This document shows positions 25,687 through 37,769 of a stretch of DNA of 64,000 bases, one piece after another. This DNA is from Plectrocnemia conspersa (Eukaryota; Arthropoda; Insecta; Trichoptera; Polycentropodidae). A program made the position numbers and the translations under genes. The stretch's first letter is position 1. Each line of letters begins with the position of its first letter. The notes beneath the pieces were generated by a model. It did no database searches and was not told the origin of the DNA. It was given only the letters and a program-made list of their open reading frames with translations. Location of the stretch: NCBI GenBank assembly GCA_009617715.1, contig VTFK01000584.1, positions 118,028 through 182,027 on the forward strand. Direction: 5' to 3'.

Positions 25687-26658
25687 AAATAAAAATAAAA
25701 TTTAGGGAGTGAACGTATCAAAAAATAATAAAATAAATAAAAAAAGTGTAAGTAATAAAAATAAAGTGTGGTTTATAAGTGTAGTGACGAAAATTAACGT
25801 GTCTGTGACAGTTGTAAGCAGAAAAAGAACGCCGAAAAATTTAGTGAGTGCAAATTATATTATATTATAAACAGATATTTTTTAAAAAACGTTTATTCAA
25901 AAAATTATAAAAGCATTTGAACATACATATTATTAAATTATAAATAACTGGTTTGTAACCATTGCAACCATTTTTAATTTATACAAAATAATAGCAATGA
26001 AAAATACATAGTTATTCGTTCATGATTTTATTTCTCAGAGATTCACTTAAGTACAATAATATTTTTTTTTCAAATATTTTATAATAAACTAATATGGCGA
26101 TAATTTATCTGAATAGTAGCTTTTCCTCCTGGTTTAATAATCTGTAAATCATTGCGGTTTTCCAAACGCTGAGGAAATTTAAAAATAATAAATACTCGGT
26201 AAAACTGTTAGTAAGTTAATGGATGATATTTTTTGGAAGTTCCTTAATTGCTGTGTTATCTAATTTATTTACATATACCGTAACGATTTTACTTTTTGAT
26301 TTTGCAATAACATATAGAATTTAAGGTTAAAAACGTTTTTAATTGATGTACTATCAACACAGATGTTTCGATTTCTATTGATTGGTTTTATGTTTACCTA
26401 GCCAGTTTGACCTTGAATATATTTCTGTTCAAGAAGTATAACATAAACTTATATTTTTTAATATGAAATTAATAATTTAGAAAAAAAATTTACGTGCCCC
26501 AAAAAGGTGACGTCTCATTGTATTGCTTCGCAAAGGAATAAGACTTATTTTACAAAAAATTTGAAGTAAAATATAATTTATTAGGGCGTAGAAAATTGTG
26601 AATCGGTTTGCTAGAAATTTTCCATATTTTTTCTAAAAACAGATTAATGTGATTGATA

Positions 26659-26705
26659 ATTGCTTAGAACTACAAAGTACCGTCGTTTTTGTAGTTCTAA
26701 GCAAT
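26659..26705. repeat. perfect hairpin: 18-bp arms, 11-nt loop
   Basis: Arm 26659-26676 (ATTGCTTAGAACTACAAA) is exactly complementary to 26688-26705. It lies about 100 bp left of the right AATACCGGTATT cluster, mirroring the 23533 hairpin left of the left cluster. It could be part of the transposon or an RNA hairpin. Confidence 0.85.
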
Positions 26706-26869
26706 GGATATATCGTTTTTGGATGGATTTGAAAACATATTATTTTTCGGTACTATTATTATTTTAGTTTTTAATACCAGTAATATCGAAGGCCGATTTC
26801 TTGCCTAATACCGGTATTACCAGCATCGATAATACCGGTATTGTCATGTGTCAATACATCACTTGTAAT

Positions 26870-29800
26870 CCATAAATCCTGCTATCTACATTTCACCAAT
26901 TTGACAGCACTTGTATTGGTCTCTTCTGTTTAATTGTCTATTTGTTTATACACAGGCTGTTCCCAGTTTATGTCTTTTTGAAAAATGCATTTTCAAGTAG
27001 CTTTAAACCGTACAAATAGTCAATTGCTTAACCCAAATGAGAATAATATGCTTTTTCTGTAAATTGCAATTGGATTATTTACAACCAATTTTGATCTCCC
27101 GCCTATTTTAAAAAAAAAATTAGGCTGATTTATTTACAGTATTTGTATTATATTACATTAATTAATATTTGAGATATTTAAAAGATAAATATAAAATTAA
27201 AAAAATGTATTTGCTTTTTATGCAATAGGCATATATGTATTTAGATATGCTCTGCAGAAAAATAAAAATATATAATAAACACTAATTTATTGCGCTCTAA
27301 CTATTTTCTCTAAAACAGGATATAAAATAAGTGAGCCCTTTAGCTACCTGTGATAAAACCTAAAGAAAAATTATATGTTTAAATACTTAAAACAGGCTTA
27401 TAAGACTATAGAAAGGTATTTTAAATAATTAACGACAATTTACGAACATAAAAATTACTCTAAAATAATAAAATTTAAAAACTGTATTTAGTATGAGATC
27501 CATTGCACTTTAATTGTTGTATATAACATCAACAACACTGTATTTTATTCTCATAATTTGTTCCGCATAATAGAAACATTTTCTTCTTTTTAATTTTTCA
27601 AGCACTTCACAAACATACGATAATTTTCCACTATAATAAAATTGTGAAAAATATAAACAAAAATATTTTCTATTAATTTTTGTTGAATTCTATCACTACG
27701 AGTTTAATAATTACTTTATTAAAAGTATGGCGGAAAATAATACACTTTATGCTGTGGTGAACCACAGCAAACCACTGGCGGCTTTTGTTCATTAAAATTT
27801 CGGCTTATACTCTTAAACGAATGAAATTAATAATGCTACTAATTAAAGAAAATGTTTTTTTTCTCCTTTTTAAATATTTCAATTACTATTTTATGTAAAA
27901 CTACAACTTATGCATCAACATATATAATTGATTCATAATGCATTATATTGTATTACATAAAATACTCGTAACTTAATCAATTATGCAACAGTTAGTTATT
28001 TATATATATAATAAAATTATTACCATGTAATTATAAGGGCTATGTATAGCCCTAATTATTTATTATTCAATTTATGTAATAAATTGTTTTGTAGAAATAA
28101 GTGAGTTTCATGTTGCTTTGGTCGTTAATAATAAGTTTAAAATTTTCTTATTAAGCAACATTATATATTTTATATATTGAGAGATTGCGAAAGTACGTCT
28201 TTTAAATTATACTTTGCTGAGTAAAGTAACAAATAGAAAAAGAAACTGTTAACAATTCTCTTGCCCAATCAGACTTAATAATAGTAAATAGGCCAGACGA
28301 TAGAGAAAAAGCTAAAGATTTGGCGATTACTTATATGATTCATTAATATTATTTCCTAAAAGAAAAAACTTGTAAAAAATCAGAATGGTGAGAATTTAGC
28401 TTAGGAAAAAAATTGAATACAATAAAAATTTATTTTTGAAGTGCAAAAATAATGCTCAGCTGTATTTTTAGATATAACCCATGTTTTAGATAAAGTAATG
28501 CAACTTGAATTACTGTCAAAGTTAAAATTACTCAAATATATGAAATATATACAGATTATAATATGCAATTATCCAAATTTTATTAATTTATATTTTTTCA
28601 TTGTATTCTTGTTAAATAAAATGAGATCCAATATTATCACCTATAAGCTTAGAATGGAAATGGCTTTATTAATTATAAGTTTATTTTTTTCTATACAATT
28701 TTACCCACTTTCAATTAAGCTTACAATATCAATTAAAAGTAATGGGGTGTAATCAGATTAATACTTGCAAAACCTAAACAATTCATATAATAAAATAGAT
28801 TATATTTTTTACATTTTCTATATAAAGTAAAAGATATTGCTTTATACTACATAATATCATATAAATAACTCATATTTTTAATTTTTTAGAATACGTTTGA
28901 TATATGGTCGCTTCGAAGTTACGCCATTGTATTGTTTGCAATTTCTTATACAAATTATCCTTTTGTGTGAACCTTCAGGTTTTGATATACGCTTTTGAAA
29001 TAATATAATAATTTTAGTGAAAAAAAATTGTATACGCAGAACAACAAAAACCGTACACCGGACGTAAACGCTAAAACACAACCGCGGAAGTCCGTTTTAA
29101 TTTCGTTCCTAACTTTTTCATACGTTTACCCGTTTTAAACTTGGTTATCTCTAAAAGGTTTTTTATGGTTTACGCGTACAGAATTTCAACTCGAAATATT
29201 TCATTATGCGCGCTTTCACTTGCAAATAATTCACGTGTGATGCTTTAAATTGTTTCAATCGCAATTTGTCAATTTTTTGTTCGCTTTTGATTAATTTGTT
29301 TTAATTTGAGAATTTTATTGCCCCACATATTTCAAATTTCAATATTATATAAAAAAAAAAAAATTGCATAATCTTAAGAGATTGAAATAAATATAAATTT
29401 TCCCAAATGTGTTTACCAAAATATCAAATTTTATTTATATACATATTCATATTATCATTACCATCCAAATAATTGTATGTTGTATTTTATAAGTTTATAT
29501 TTATTTTACATGTAAAATTGTTATTGATATTTGGAATTTTTACCTTTGCCTTTATTATCAAATTAATGTATTTACATAGGATCTTTTACCCTAATTTTGT
29601 GGAATTTACTTTTCCGAGAGGCAAAAGACACACTTAGCTAAACGGGAATGAAAAATAAGGGACCGTAATAAATATTATAGCATAAGTCTTTCCTCAGGAT
29701 GTACAAAATTTAATGGTTGATATTACGAGTATGTATAATTTTAACACATATAGATAATGCTTTATAATTCTACTTGCTTAAAAATATATTATAGGTAACC

Positions 29801-30430
29801 TTAACAGGCTTCATATTAAAAGCAGATATAAATAATAAAAAATATATGTAACGTAAATATTACAAAAACGTAATACACTAGTCCTAATTCAAACGTAATG
29901 AATTACTTTAAAAAATTCAATACTAATAGATTTCCTATAACTTTTATTGTATTTATTACAACACAAAACGTCTAAAAATAATAGCATAAAAACCCCAAAA
30001 TATGTTTCATAGAACATATAATGTTTTTTAAGTTATCAAATATTTTTTTAGTATAATTTTCATGAATGTAAGATTTTCATAGCATATTTATAGAAATTTC
30101 GACCCGGGTATAACCAAGACCAAGTACCTGGAAAAATTAATAACCTGTTATTTTTAATAGGTCTTTTTAATTATAAATTAATATTTGATTCAAATACATA
30201 TCTCACACAATTTTCAAGATGCAAAATTCTTCGGCTATTCTTGTATTTCGCAAATCCCATTTAGAGAATAAGTGGGTAGTGAGAGCGGTGTATCGAAAAG
30301 GGACAAGAAATCGCAATTTAACAGTCTGGGAGTATTGTTTCACAATGTGAGTTTTATGACACATTTCGTTTTGACATTCTCAAATATTTGCCGTTTAACA
30401 AAAATATAAAATGCGAGTATTTGCAAAACT
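26870..30430. other. AT-rich spacer with one GC-richer patch
   Basis: Mostly A/T-rich and featureless. A small palindrome, AGGGCTATGTATAGCCCT, lies near 28037. Mixed-composition patches lie at about 29030-29260 and 30200-30440, the latter abutting the LINE insertion. The ORFs at 28498-28752 and 28878-29081 are not protein-like. Confidence 0.45.
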
Positions 30431-30481
30431 ACGCACGACATTTTTTTTTTTTTTTTTTTATTATTTTTTCGATTAAATTAA

Positions 30482-30525
30482 GACCATCGTGGCCTAACAG
30501 GTTACCCCAATGCGCCACGATGGTC
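30482..30525 (-). repeat. perfect 12-bp stem-loop in the LINE 3' UTR (copy A)
   Basis: GACCATCGTGGC and GCCACGATGGTC flank a 20-nt loop, about 25-40 bp from the poly-A tail. The same structure occurs unchanged at 44594-44637. In several LINE groups a 3' stem-loop is what the reverse transcriptase binds; that role is inferred here. Confidence 0.85.
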
Positions 30526-30608
30526 GAAAGCAAATTATAAATTTATAAAACATAAAAAAACGTATATATATAAATAAATATAACAATACTTAAACATAAC
30601 AAAAAAAA

Positions 30609-31600
30609 TTATAAAATATTAAAATTAAAAGATATAAACCGGATCAGATCCTCGTAGCTAACATTAAATAAATCAATTTTCAATGCCAGCGTATTAAGGA
30701 GCCGTATGGCCACAGCTATAGGCGAGTCGGCAAGTTCGGATGTCCTAGCTCTAACTGCCATCAAAAGAGGTCTCGATCGTGATTCTCGAAAATGTTCCGG
30801 AACCCAAAACTGGAATTCCTCGAGAATAGCTGGATTGTCGACAGCACCTTTTAGTAGTTTGAAAAAATGCTTAGCGACATATAGCTTTCTGCGAGAATTC
30901 AGCGAAGCATATCCCAATGCTCCTAAAAGAAAGGCGCTGGGATATAAGAACGGATAATAACCAAATGTCCTTTTGTAAAGGTATCTTAAATACCTTTTTT
31001 GAATTTTTTCTACTAAAAGGGAATATTTGACTATTCGGGGATTCTAAATTATAGATCCCGATTCAAGAATGCTACGAACTAAGGTGTCATAGAGGATGCG
31101 AATAACTGACGGATCGTCAAAGTGAAAGGCATTCCTCATAACAAAGCCGAGCATCTTGGAAGATTTATCACAGACGTCGTGTATGTGTAGAGAGAACCTC
31201 CATTTGCTCTCGAAAGTGATTCCGAGATCTTTAATGGAAGTTTCTCTAGTCAAAATGTTACCACCGAAATGGTAGAAATAAGCTGATGGCGAACGGGATC
31301 GAGAAAATGACACAGTATGGCACTTTCCGACACTAAAGGGCAGACGGTTAACGGAAGCCCATCTCCACAGAGAGTCTAAATCACTTTGTAGAGAGAAGGA
31401 GTCCGCAACAGATCGAATGCATTTATATAATTTTAAATCATCTGCGTACAGAAGAAAACTTGAATTTTTAATTGCTGTATTTATGTCATTAATAAATAAC
31501 ACAAAAGCAGAGGTCCCAAATTGGATCCTTGAGGAACCCCCGAAGGGGTAAAATATTCTTTTGACAATCGGCCACCTACTCGGGGGACGATCGTATTCAT
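30609..31600 (-). pseudogene. LINE reverse transcriptase, C-terminal half (copy A)
   Basis: Read on the minus strand. The RT motif TPSGVPQGSNLGPLL (about 31550-31510) runs into VLFINDINTAI with one missing T in a T run, giving a -1 frameshift. The catalytic LLYADDLKLY follows at about 31450-31420, then DLGITFESKW and the LINE thumb region. At 31044 an amber TAG sits where a Trp is expected (II-W-NP), after which the same frame continues through YLRYLYKRTFGYYPFLYP, GYASLNSRRKL and VAIRLLNTL to a TAA at 30609. These are the only two lesions seen. The YADD order and C-terminal layout are typical of the Jockey/CR1 group. Endonuclease and ORF1 are absent. Confidence 0.88.
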
Positions 31601-31639
31601 AATATTTACTGTCAGTGATTTATGATCGTTGAGTCTTTC

Positions 31640-32620
31640 TATCAGTTGATATTTATTCTCCCCTTTTGCAAATATGAAAAGAACAAATTCTTTATGTACA
31701 ATAAAGGTTATTCATAAATAGAAGATAATTAAACTGTATCATGCTTTCAAGTTTATATTCTGCGAAAGTTCATAATGGTCGGCACTTCATCAAGTTTCTG
31801 TTAATTCTTTGACTCATTGTAGAAACACTTTTTTCTGTAAACAATATATTGGGACGGGTGAGCCGTTTCATGTATTTTCACGATAAGCAGATTTATATAA
31901 TGTAATTGTCTTACGCTCTGAAATATTTATTCACCATTTTTTCTCTAACTTACTTTGAATTCATGACAAAATATATAACATGACAAATTTTTTTTCTTTA
32001 AATACAATTTTATAAAATTACATTAGTTTCATATTTGGTGTTTTATCAGATTGCTTATTCGCTTTTCTAAAAATATTTTAAAACTAATACATTGCTCATC
32101 CATAAAAGTTTTGTAACAAACGATAAATTTAACCCCCGTTGTTATTCATTTTTAAATTTTATTCTAAAGGTTGAAGTTTAAGAACTGCTTTCCTTCTTCT
32201 TACTTAGATTTTTTTATTAAATATCTACTTTTTGTTTCCCAAATGCAATTTTAAGTTTACCTGTATTCTATAAATAAAATTATTTTTAAATAAATATTAA
32301 CATTTTAAATAATCTAATATTTATATACGTTGCTTCAAAATATATTTATTATGTAATATTTTTTAGAATTTTCAAGTCTTAAACATTTTGATTTTAAAAC
32401 TTAAAAGGTTCAAAGCTTAAGCTTTTTTATAGCCTATATTAAAATGTGTCTTATATCGAATATTAAAAAGTCGAAGCAACCTTTTAAAATACACACATTA
32501 ACATAAAAGGATTAAACCTAATTATTTTTAATTAATTGCTATAAACAAACCAATATTGATATATATTTATTTAAATGTATTCTTATACACAATTAATTAA
32601 ATTGGACTTTTAAAAATGTA
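31640..32620. other. AT-rich spacer, nothing recognised
   Basis: No coding frame, repeat copy or island stands out. Confidence 0.5.
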
Positions 32621-32629
32621 TTACGTTTT

Positions 32630-32960
32630 AGATTTTGCGAATTGCCGACACCGAATTACCTTTTTCAGGTATTTTATCAATTTAATACGCCATAAACGCC
32701 AACGTGCATTAGCGTAACTTTTATTGCGCTAATTCGTGATTTTTAAAATCCGGTTCGGAAAAAATGGGCAGCATCAGCTTGTGTACGCAAATAAAAAGTT
32801 ATTTTCGGCCGTAAAAAATTAAACTCCCGACTAATATGCCCTAAAATATATTTTATGGATATCTCTCCCTCGGGCGGTTACTGAACCCAGTGGCGGGTTT
32901 AGATTATTATTAATATAATCATTATTATGTCATTATGACGCAGCAAAAGGCACGCGAATG
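32630..32960. other. GC-richer island, no ORF
   Basis: Mixed composition with GCCAACGTGCATTAGCGTAA and CCTCGGGCGGTTACTG among the blocks. Non-coding; a candidate conserved element. Confidence 0.3.
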
Positions 32961-33499
32961 ATAATTTCAGGGACTTAATGTAATTGATTATCTGAATTAT
33001 TCTAAAACTACACAGTGCTACATTTGAGGCCGTTTTTTAAAAATATTTGATTCGGGATTAAGTCGTTGCTTTTATTATACATATTTGGACTTTATTACCA
33101 TTTTATTTAAATTTCAGACTGGTATATATTAAAAATATATTTTAGAATACTATAGCATGCAATTGCTATCTTTTATTTATAGTAATTACTAACGATCGAA
33201 TAATAAATCTAGCAGATTAGATCATTTTATTGAATCATTTATTTATTATTTTAAAAATACCATCGTGTATTAGGTATTATCAGTTAACCGAAATACATAC
33301 ATATGTATATATATATATTGCAAATAAAATTATATAAACTTGATTTTTCTTATCTAAATATTTATAGCTAACTAAAATATACTGTATCAATTATGTTGTA
33401 TTTTATAAATCAAACAGTAAGTAATTATTTATTCAATAATATTTACTATTGATATAAAATTTAAATATGTAGTATTTAAGCATATTTATATCAAAAATC

Positions 33500-33870
33500 T
33501 AGTAGTTGGAGGAAGTATATTTCTATATAAGGACATCCACAAAGGGACATGGTGCGCGCCAGATAGAAACACTACCTAATACCTTTGCGATTTCCAGCAT
33601 GTAATCAGTAAGATCATCTCTTGATACACCGCTCTAAAATTATATATACCGTAGATTTTAATCACATGCTTGTACAAAGCTAAAAGCGCGAATATTAACC
33701 ACAAATATAAGGCCTCAAGTGAATCGCCTCAAACTTCCAGGTGTCAAATAAGCGTACATTATGGAACTGAACTCTTATGCTAAAAAGCCAAATAGCACAA
33801 TAATTGAACAGTGCACCTAATGTCAAAATTCAATAAATCAAGCAGTGGGAATAATACCCTTGCTGAGAAG
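33500..33870. repeat. unclassified, possibly transposon-derived segment
   Basis: A mixed-composition stretch. Read on the minus strand, about 33525-33640 is open in short pieces (LLITCWKSQRY, then SGAHHVPLWMSLYR after a stop). It has the broken look of an old element, but I cannot place it in a family. Confidence 0.25.
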
Positions 33871-34339
33871 ATGTACTTAAATAACGAACCTAAAAAAACT
33901 TGGGAGTAAAAAAGTCGCTTCAGTCATTTAATACGTAGTACCCAAGAGGATCAAAATAAACGCAGGGAAAAGAAAAAAAAATGATAATATTGAACATGGG
34001 GATTTTCTGCAATTGAAAAAAAAGCAAGATTAGCAACGGTGACTTTCTGAATAAAAAAAATATATTCTCAACAGATAGTCAGAGTATTTTTACTATAATT
34101 TATTAAGCTTCTAAACTACAGCAAAGATAATTTTGAATACGAAACCATAAATATCTCTACAGCCGTTTGTCACCACTAAATAATATAATTATAATAATTG
34201 AAACGCGGAATTAACAGATGCTGTGGCCTTTTATGTTGAAGGTTTAAGAAACACACATTTTTATAAATTAGTCAGTTATATCCAGGATATCCCAACAACA
34301 TAAATAGATTTATAATTTTATCAACACAACAAACCACTT

Positions 34340-34790
34340 TATAACACTTCTTTCAGTACCCGAAGCTCCCGATGGAGTAATCCTACTTTTATCTCTGTTT
34401 TTCGCAGTTTACCGAATAACACGTGTCCTTACCGCGCCTGTAAGCGAATTATTATGACACATGTAGTAAATCAAACTACACCGCCTTTTCGTAATACACA
34501 CTTGGAAAGTATAACGGGCCAACATTTGGAACGCAATAACGTTATCGGTGCAACTGCATTATTGCTTAACTACGCCCATCCGGCGACGATTCTCGATACA
34601 CATTATCCGACATCACTACGCCATAAAGATCATAGATTTCCATGATACACAGACGTGCTATTTGCACTTCGATTCTGCACTATCATATTGCAGTTATGCC
34701 ATATTACGGTGGCGTGCTCGATTGCTGATACTGCACTGCCGTATAATGTGCCAAAAATTGCAGTGGAAATAATGTTGTGAATGTCTATAA
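34340..34790. other. GC-richer island, overlapping chance ORFs
   Basis: Rich in CpG and mixed codons, with two overlapping plus-strand ORFs (34454-34645, 34548-34772) in different frames and no domain. Read as non-coding; a candidate conserved element. Confidence 0.3.
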
Positions 34791-35410
34791 ATTTATTTTA
34801 TTATTCATGGTTGAACTTACAGTATTAAATCACAATGTATGAATAAATTTATTATTTATTAAAAAATGTCTATATTTTAAGAATTTATATTGTTATACCC
34901 TAAATATGCCTTTGTGATCCTTTTCCATTGTATTTTATAATACGTGAGAAGAGATTTAAAAAATAAAGGATAAATAAATATTTAATTAATCCTAACACAA
35001 ACTTAATCAGATAGCAAAAAAAAGTGGCACATCGGTCATAATTTTTTTCGAATCGTCAATTATGTATGAGTAAATTTCACTGAAAAATAATAATTGATCA
35101 CAAATAAAAAGTAGCTAGATAATCAGATGTAAAGTATTTTTATATCGAGCAAGCGCATTTTCCACTAATACTTTTAATATTTTTTATTTAAGCGTGTAAT
35201 TTAAAACTTAATTAGCTAACAGGATTTCTCACTGCACTGTCGTGTTTCATCCCCTTTTTTGCTTCAGACGTTTACACTTTGTTTTTGTATATAATATTAG
35301 GTACCAAAATTGTTTTTTCGGGATTTGTGTTACTTTGCAGCCAGTAAGACAGGTAGACATTTTAGTGAGAATTGTATGAGATTATATTATATATTGCGAC
35401 AGATGATTTT

Positions 35411-35645
35411 TTTTTCAAGCAGTGGTGGGAGATCCTCAGAGGTCTTGTAAGTGGCGTGGTAATGGGTGTATAGCGGAAGTTGATCCCTCTCTGTTGCGGT
35501 GCTCAAATGGTAATGTCCTTCTTAGAACGTGAGCCTCCATGACCGTAGGTGGTCAGCGGGCAGACGAGTGTTTGCCGGGTGTCTGCGAGTGACTGCTTGT
35601 AACTGCCCTCTTCTCCTTGGAGACAAGCCTTAATTACTAAAAGCT
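35411..35645 (-). repeat. possible retroposon 3' end with short poly-A, family unknown
   Basis: A sharply GC-richer block. On the minus strand it ends in CTCCCACCACTGCTTG followed by about nine As, as a SINE or LINE 3' end would. No RT motif or pol III box is recognised, and no flanking duplication was found. Confidence 0.35.
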
Positions 35646-36639
35646 GCAAAGCTTGCTGATGAATCACAATCATGCAGCAATCGTCCAGCCAATATATGTT
35701 CTCGTTTCTTAGAACAACGAATTAAGTATACGCCTTTAAAAAGTGACATTCGCTTGATGGGCATTGTCCAAGGTCGTATACTACAACGGGAATCTTGTGG
35801 ATACATAAATTTCTAGTTTTCCGTTAACATTTCGCAACAAAGAAATATTTTTTCAATGACGGAAAATATTTACAGTAAGAACACTTGCGTGTGTAATTCT
35901 TTCTGGTAATAACGAAGGCTTTTGTGTGGTCCCATCCTTTATGCTATTATCTTGTTTATTCGTTAATGCATAATTATTTTGGTCACAGTTAATTAAGCGC
36001 GAATCTTAAGAATAAAACCCCACAATTTAAACGCTGTAACATATTATTTAATAACCTAATATTCAGATTCTCATGCCTGTAAATTTGCCTTCGGCTGTGT
36101 TTTGACTTGCCGTTTTTATCCCTTCATTGGGAGGTCCAATTGTAAATTGAACGGATTATTTTTATTTACCCGACGAGACAAAATCAAGACAGGTTATTCT
36201 GCTTTCACTTAATTAAAAATATATTTACTGAAAGACGAGTAGTTTACCGAAAGAATGTTTTAAACAAACCAAAGAGAGCAACGATGATATTGTTATCATA
36301 TTTAATCTTTGAACAGTAGTAACTATTTAATTGTAGTATATGAATTTGATATATCATACTTCAGTAGCTCTTGCTATGATTTTGAAAATATTGTTTGTAC
36401 GATTGACTGAAATATATATGTTGAGCACTACAATAAATTTTAATATTTGTGCACATACTCCGAAACATTTCCTTATATTATTCTGCAAGATTAATTAAGT
36501 AATATTATTTAAAAATTTACTGGAGCAATTTATCAATTACTCCTGAATTACAAAATTTACACTTGTATTAATCCAAGATCACCTGTACTAAAATATTTAA
36601 TAAAAAAATGATGTAACACAAAGAAATGGACAATCATAA

Positions 36640-36870
36640 ATAACCCTCCTCTTGACACAATGGAATTATTGCGTCCACTTCCTTTAAGGAAATTGTGCTC
36701 GGCTAGTTTTTCACAAAAACACAATCCGGTCGTGACGAAGGGGAAAGAATACGCTGACGTACAACCACGCAGTTCGTTAATCAGAATGTTGCTTTCATTC
36801 AAACATCTTAATAATAACCACCGACGTGGTTGAAATATTAAAGAGCGTGCAAATTTGAACGTTTTATTCA
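36640..36870. other. GC-richer island, no convincing ORF
   Basis: Mixed composition. The 104-codon minus-strand ORF at 36557-36871 has a Phe/Leu-rich, unconvincing translation. Candidate conserved non-coding element. Confidence 0.28.
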
Positions 36871-37429
36871 ATTTTGATGTTAAATTATGTTCGTACAGCG
36901 TGATTTATAGATCATTTTTCTCTTCCCTCTTTCTTGTTATTATTAAGATAAAATATGATTTTCTAAACTGATCATTCTCTTTTCTTACTTTGAGAAATAT
37001 ATGACGTATTTAAACCTCCATTTAGGTCTAACTATACAATAATTCCTAAGTATTGAGCTCTATAAAGAATAGCGTCTGATGCGATTATATTTCATAGCTC
37101 AGTCGTAATCTTTCCAAAAGCTTAGTTTCAAAATAAGTAAGCATTCTGGTTACTTGATGTTTTCTATTTCTGCAGAAATAAAAATTATTATTTTTAATTC
37201 TCGATCTTCTTAAAATATTAGATATTTTAAATATGTATGTTCTAAAGATTTATTATTTTCATAGTATAGTATAAGAATCGCTAAATAATTAAATTAAGAA
37301 ATTATTTTATTGTATCAGACTTGTAAATTATTTATTTCGATTTTTTGTATACAGAAATTAAATTAAAGCTATTTTATTCAAGAGCATTTATATACTGTGC
37401 TTTTAACAATTCCACAATACTACGGTAAG

Positions 37430-37760
37430 CTAAACTGTACGTTGTTACAAACGTACTTTACTGTTGTCAGTCTATCGGTGTCGATATTTGCAAATCGTAT
37501 TTGTTCCGTTTGCGCTTCACATCGTTCACAGTAAACATTCACACGCCCAAAATTTCAGCGTCGATAGCCACAAAGCGTGAAGCTTTCAACTGTCGAACGG
37601 AAATATTTCAGCAAACGCATAATAAATAACGAGGCCAATGTTGTTGCCATTGTGCCCCAGGCGGACTACTGTTGCGGAAGCTCTGGGGCAAAGCGACAAC
37701 CAAAAACACTTAAGTTAACAATGGCGGTTTGCCGATAGGTCTCCCACTAAAAAGGCTATT
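37430..37760. other. GC-richer island with hairpin
   Basis: Dense mixed-composition sequence. At 37643-37700 TGCCCCAG pairs with CTGGGGCA around a 22-nt loop, and pairing extends outward with mismatches to GTTG/CAAC. It is non-coding; candidates are a conserved element or a structured RNA. Confidence 0.35.
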
Positions 37761-37769
37761 GTATGGAGG

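Larger units (their letters stand above)
23735..26850 (+). mobile_element. probable decayed DNA transposon bounded by AATACYGGTATT palindrome clusters
   Basis: Left cluster: AATACTGGTATT (23757-23768) and its exact reverse complement AATACCAGTATT (23788-23799). Right cluster: an AATACCAGTAAT variant (26773) and two copies of the perfect palindrome AATACCGGTATT (26807-26818, 26831-26842). TATTACCAG follows in both clusters. Between them lies the piggyBac-type transposase corpse. Such repeated palindromes near both ends suggest subterminal transposase-binding sites. I could not fix the true termini or a TTAA duplication, so the clusters may belong to a different, nested element. Confidence 0.45.
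30441..31600 (-). mobile_element. 5'-truncated Jockey/CR1-type LINE (copy A)
   Basis: A minus-strand non-LTR retrotransposon. Its poly-A tail appears on the + strand as a T run at 30441-30459. A 3' UTR of about 150 bp follows with a stem-loop (30482-30525), then the C-terminal half of the reverse-transcriptase ORF. The 5' edge is truncated near 31600, just upstream of the SGVPQGS motif. No target-site duplication was found. The tail, UTR and near-intact frame suggest a fairly recent insertion. Its 3' end is repeated at 44.6 kb. Confidence 0.88.

Noticed and set aside
30706..30957. Plus-strand ORF of 83 codons
   Set aside because: Antisense shadow of the LINE reverse-transcriptase frame.
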